A stretch of DNA of 5,399 nt from the NCBI GenBank assembly GCA_947625395.1, contig CANQOD010000086.1, positions 1 through 5,399 of the forward strand. Direction: 5' to 3'. The notes beneath the pieces were generated by a model. It was not told the DNA's origin. It did no database searches and worked only from the letters and a program-made list of their open reading frames with translations. This DNA is from an uncultured Bacilli bacterium (lineage in GTDB: Bacteria; Bacillota_I; Bacilli_A; RF39; UBA660). Shown here piece after piece: positions 5,267-5,399 of this stretch; position 1 is the stretch's first letter; every line of letters begins with the position of its first letter. Made by a program: the position numbers and the translations under genes.

Positions 5267-5278
5267 ACTTTTTGACAA
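5250..5278 (-). promoter_or_regulatory. Antisense promoter, module 2
   Basis: On the minus strand TTGTCA (5278-5273), exactly 17 bp, then TATTAT (5255-5250), with TGT just before the -10 giving an extended -10. Five of six consensus bases are present in each hexamer, so it is better than the sense promoter of the same module. A stronger antisense than sense promoter is usual in type I systems. The expected start is near 5243. Confidence 0.8.
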
Positions 5279-5298
5279 GTTCTCTATATAGAAGTCCG

Positions 5299-5356
5299 AA
5301 AAAGTTCGAACAGAAATGTCAATGGTGCCCTAAAGGAAGGAGTACGACAACTTTTA
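5299..5356. repeat. Interrupted inverted repeat, copy B (right flank of module 2)
   Basis: AAAAAGTTCG (5299-5308) pairs with CG-AC-AACTTTT (5345-5355), a shorter stem than copy A. The inner stem of copy A is not kept. 5322-5356 aligns with 4892-4926 at 27 of 35 positions, in the same orientation and 430 bp away. It lies just behind the antisense promoter and ends 43 bases before the window edge. It may terminate a minus-strand gene entering from the right, or be the left flank of another module beyond the window. Confidence 0.45.
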
Positions 5357-5399
5357 TTTAATAACTATAATCATATATATGATCTACACCTAATTCCTG

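Noticed and set aside
5366..5383. TATAAT at 5366 and 14-bp palindrome ATCATATATATGAT at 5370-5383
   Set aside because: No -35 lies at the right distance, and AT-only palindromes are frequent in such AT-rich sequence.
5358..5399. Open frame of 13 codons on the minus strand entering from the right edge, ending in TAA
   Set aside because: It could be the 3' end of a gene, followed by copy B as terminator, but 13 codons without a stop is too common by chance to annotate.

Overview
The window comes from a low-GC, AT-rich chromosome of the Bacillota type. Ribosome binding sites are strong and AGGAGG-like, promoters are close to the sigma-A consensus, the code looks standard (TGA is used as a stop), and the AddAB recombination enzyme is present. 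The compact AddA and the overall style suggest the Erysipelotrichales or a neighbouring Bacilli lineage. That placement is inference, not proof.

Layout. Positions 1-3427 hold the end of addB and all of addA, translationally coupled by a 4-bp ATGA overlap; together they encode a helicase-nuclease for double-strand break repair. A near-perfect promoter inside the last codons of addA drives an unrecognised 139-residue protein (3499-3918), closed by a terminator (3931-3970). A guanine deaminase gene, guaD, lies on the minus strand at 4365-4814 with its own promoter.

The remaining sequence, 3971-4364 and 4815-5399, is not empty. It holds two related compact modules, one on each side of guaD, which look like type I toxin-antitoxin loci. 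Each has, on the plus strand, a tiny ORF for a peptide that is almost entirely one membrane span (27 aa at 4074-4157; 30 aa at 5044-5136), then a sense terminator. From the far side a minus-strand promoter fires an antisense RNA of about 110-117 nt, which ends at a hairpin directly at or behind the toxin stop codon. The two antisense promoter regions are 51-bp direct repeats with 44 identical positions.

In both modules the sense terminator region is complementary to the 5' end or start region of the same mRNA. The differences inside those pairings are G-U wobbles on the mRNA strand. This suggests a fold-back mRNA that keeps itself silent, as in hok-type systems. I do not recognise the peptides as members of Fst, TxpA/BsrG, Ibs or Ldr. 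These modules are the most likely novel content here.

A further pair of imperfect repeats (4876-4926 and 5299-5356) brackets the second module, suggesting that it was duplicated or moved as a unit. Everything said about toxicity and antisense control is inferred from architecture.
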